From: Acidobacteriaceae bacterium UBA1795
GTDB taxonomy: Bacteria; Acidobacteriota; Terriglobia; Terriglobales; Acidobacteriaceae
Assembly (NCBI GenBank): GCA_002314435.1
Contig: DCFV01000215.1
Coordinates: 2,374-25,416, forward strand
DNA length: 23,043 nt
Direction: 5' to 3'
The position numbers were made by a program, and so were the translations under genes. This document shows positions 22,096 through 23,043 of this stretch, in pieces. The notes below the pieces were generated by a model, which saw only the letters and a list, made by a program, of their open reading frames with translations, was not told the origin of the DNA and searched no databases. Numbering within the stretch: the first letter of the stretch is position 1; each line of letters begins with the position of its first letter.

Positions 22096-22716
22096 ATCGC
22101 TTTCGATAAACGTTCGGCCAAGTCCTTTATCCGTATCAACGATCGCATTCGCGCCCGCGAAATCCGCGTGATCGATGAAAACGGCGAACAACTCGGCATT
22201 CTGCCGCCATTTGAAGCCCTGAAGATCGCCCGCGAGCGCGGGTTGGATCTGGTAGAGGTTTCCCCCAACGCCGTGCCACCGGTGTGCCGCATTCAAGATT
22301 ACGGTCGCTTCCTTTATGAGAAGGAAAAGAGCGAGCGGGCAGCGCGCAAAAAGCAGAAGGTTATCTCGATCAAGGAAGTCAAGTTCTCGGTTACCGTGGA
22401 CGAGCACGACTACCAGACGAAGAAGAACCAGGCAGTGCGCTTTCTAACGGAAGGCGACAAGGTGAAGGCCAGCCTGAGGTTCCGCGGACGCCAGATGGCG
22501 CATCGCGATCTGGGCTACAACATCATCAACCGGCTGATCCAGGACATTGGTGAGGCGGGATCGGTGGAGTTCATGCCGCGCATGGAAGGCACAATTCTGC
22601 ACGCGATTCTGGCACCGAGCAAAAAGGAAGCTCCAAAGCCGAAGCCGGCGGCACCCGCGTCTGCTCCGCAGGCACAGCCTGCTGCCCCGCGGCCGCCTGT
22701 GCCGCAGGCGCAGTAA
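22096..22716 (+). CDS. infC: Translation initiation factor IF-3, AUC start
   Basis: 206 residues starting at ATC 22096 (read as Met): IAFDKRSAKSFIRINDRIRA. Binds 30S subunits, blocks subunit rejoining and proofreads initiation. The N-domain has REIRVIDENGEQLGI and LDLVEVSPNAVPPVCRIQDYGRFLYEK; after a Lys-rich linker the C-domain has KASLRFRGRQMAHRDLGYNIINRL. A perfect GGAGGAG (22085-22091) is 4-6 bases above the ATC, whereas the in-frame ATG at 22009 lies upstream of the transcription start and GTG 22072 has no ribosome site. A non-AUG start is known for infC (AUU in E. coli, AUC in Myxococcus) and lets IF-3 repress itself. The Pro/Ala-rich tail (about 175-206) goes beyond the usual length. 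A strong terminator follows. Confidence 0.95.
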   Translation: MAFDKRSAKSFIRINDRIRAREIRVIDENGEQLGILPPFEALKIARERGLDLVEVSPNAVPPVCRIQDYGRFLYEKEKSERAARKKQKVISIKEVKFSVTVDEHDYQTKKNQAVRFLTEGDKVKASLRFRGRQMAHRDLGYNIINRLIQDIGEAGSVEFMPRMEGTILHAILAPSKKEAPKPKPAAPASAPQAQPAAPRPPVPQAQ

Positions 22717-22729
22717 CTCGCACGCATTG

Positions 22730-22771
22730 AACCCCGAAGGCCGCTCCTCAGTGAGCGGCCTTCGGGGTTTT
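22730..22771 (+). terminator. Intrinsic terminator after infC
   Basis: A perfect 17-bp stem (22730-22746 with 22753-22769), rich in GC, with a six-base CTCAGT loop and a T-run to 22771. It starts 14 bases after the infC stop, so infC is monocistronic. Confidence 0.92.
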
Positions 22772-22790
22772 GCCCGTGTATGCTGGGGCC

Positions 22791-23043
22791 ATGCATTCTT
22801 CCCTTCTTCGCTTCTTCTTTCGGTTGTCTTCGTGTGCGTTGATGGTGGGTATGGCTGGCAGGCATGTTCCGGCGCAAACGGCGGCAGCACCGCACTTCCC
22901 TACGACAGATAATTTGCGCCACCTGAAGTCGCTGAGTACGCCAGAGCTCTCGCCGGACGGCACTCAGGCTCTGTTCACGGTGACAGAAGCGACTGCGGAC
23001 GGCGCAGCGGTGCACCTGTGGTTAGCGCCGGTGAGCGGCAAAG
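22791..23043 (+). CDS. N-terminus of a secreted S9-family (prolyl oligopeptidase) peptidase, cut by window edge
   Basis: 84 codons before the window ends. An ATG at 22791 opens a signal peptide (MHSSLLRFFFRLSSCALMVGMAG, then VPAQT). After it comes LRHLKSLSTPELSPDGTQAL, then FTVTEATADGAAVHLWLAPVSG. The SPDG...FTV repeat is the first blade of the beta-propeller found in secreted S9 acylaminoacyl- or dipeptidyl-peptidases, where the propeller gates the C-terminal hydrolase domain. The catalytic triad is outside the window, so the S9 call rests on this blade and on known frequency of such proteins; a TolB-like propeller protein is an alternative. GGGG precedes the ATG. It is behind the infC terminator and needs its own promoter. 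Confidence 0.7.
   Translation, partial: MHSSLLRFFFRLSSCALMVGMAGRHVPAQTAAAPHFPTTDNLRHLKSLSTPELSPDGTQALFTVTEATADGAAVHLWLAPVSGK

Overview
The window is a dense, GC-rich bacterial chromosome segment made mostly of housekeeping genes. The protein repertoire (VWFA-type secreted protein with an Ala/Pro-rich N-terminus, TonB-like single-span proteins, a secreted GH35 enzyme with a DUF5597-type tail, a short PheT) and the composition point to Acidobacteriota, probably class Terriglobia (Acidobacteriaceae-like). That assignment is inference from protein style; there is no rRNA gene to confirm it. No prophage, insertion sequence, CRISPR array, tRNA or rRNA gene was seen.

Layout. 1-643 (-): N-terminal part of aconitase AcnA. 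956-3527 (+): secreted MetX-fold alpha/beta hydrolase, then a CLC H+/Cl- antiporter. 3530-4612 (-): TonB-like protein. 4779-5408 (+): DedA/VTT membrane protein. 5431-5979 (-): DUF6580-like membrane protein. 6101-7192 (-): YdjM-type membrane hydrolase. 7268-9313 (+): DNA ligase LigA, probably from a leaderless mRNA. 9333-13630 or so (-): Cys-motif protein, VWA protein, RluD-type pseudouridine synthase, Lgt-like protein, a well-supported 6S RNA, ZapA, with a ZapB-like coiled coil above it up to 13983. 14415-18589 (-): pheT, pheS, rplT, rpmI. 18771-20384 (-): secreted GH35. 20572-21972 (+): MtaB. 22096-22716 (+): infC, with an AUC start and a strong terminator. 22791-end (+): N-terminus of an S9 peptidase.

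How the parts fit. Two blocks concern translation and cell cycle. rpmI-rplT-pheS-pheT is the classical operon, but its usual first gene, infC, lies about 3.5 kb away on the opposite strand under its own extended -10 promoter. A 14-bp terminator also separates rplT from pheS. The zapB-zapA-6S RNA-lgt-rluD-vwa block runs in one direction with stop/start overlaps and Shine-Dalgarno sites embedded in upstream stop codons, which suggests translational coupling.

The most interesting items are: the 6S RNA, with paired ends, a central bubble and a promoter spaced exactly to its 5' end; the AUC start of infC; the Lgt homologue that lacks the usual active-site signature; PheT without its OB-fold insert; two promoters whose -10 boxes place +1 on or next to a start codon; and a 100-bp imperfect inverted repeat in the 431-bp gap between pheT and zapB. 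I saw no large new multi-gene system.
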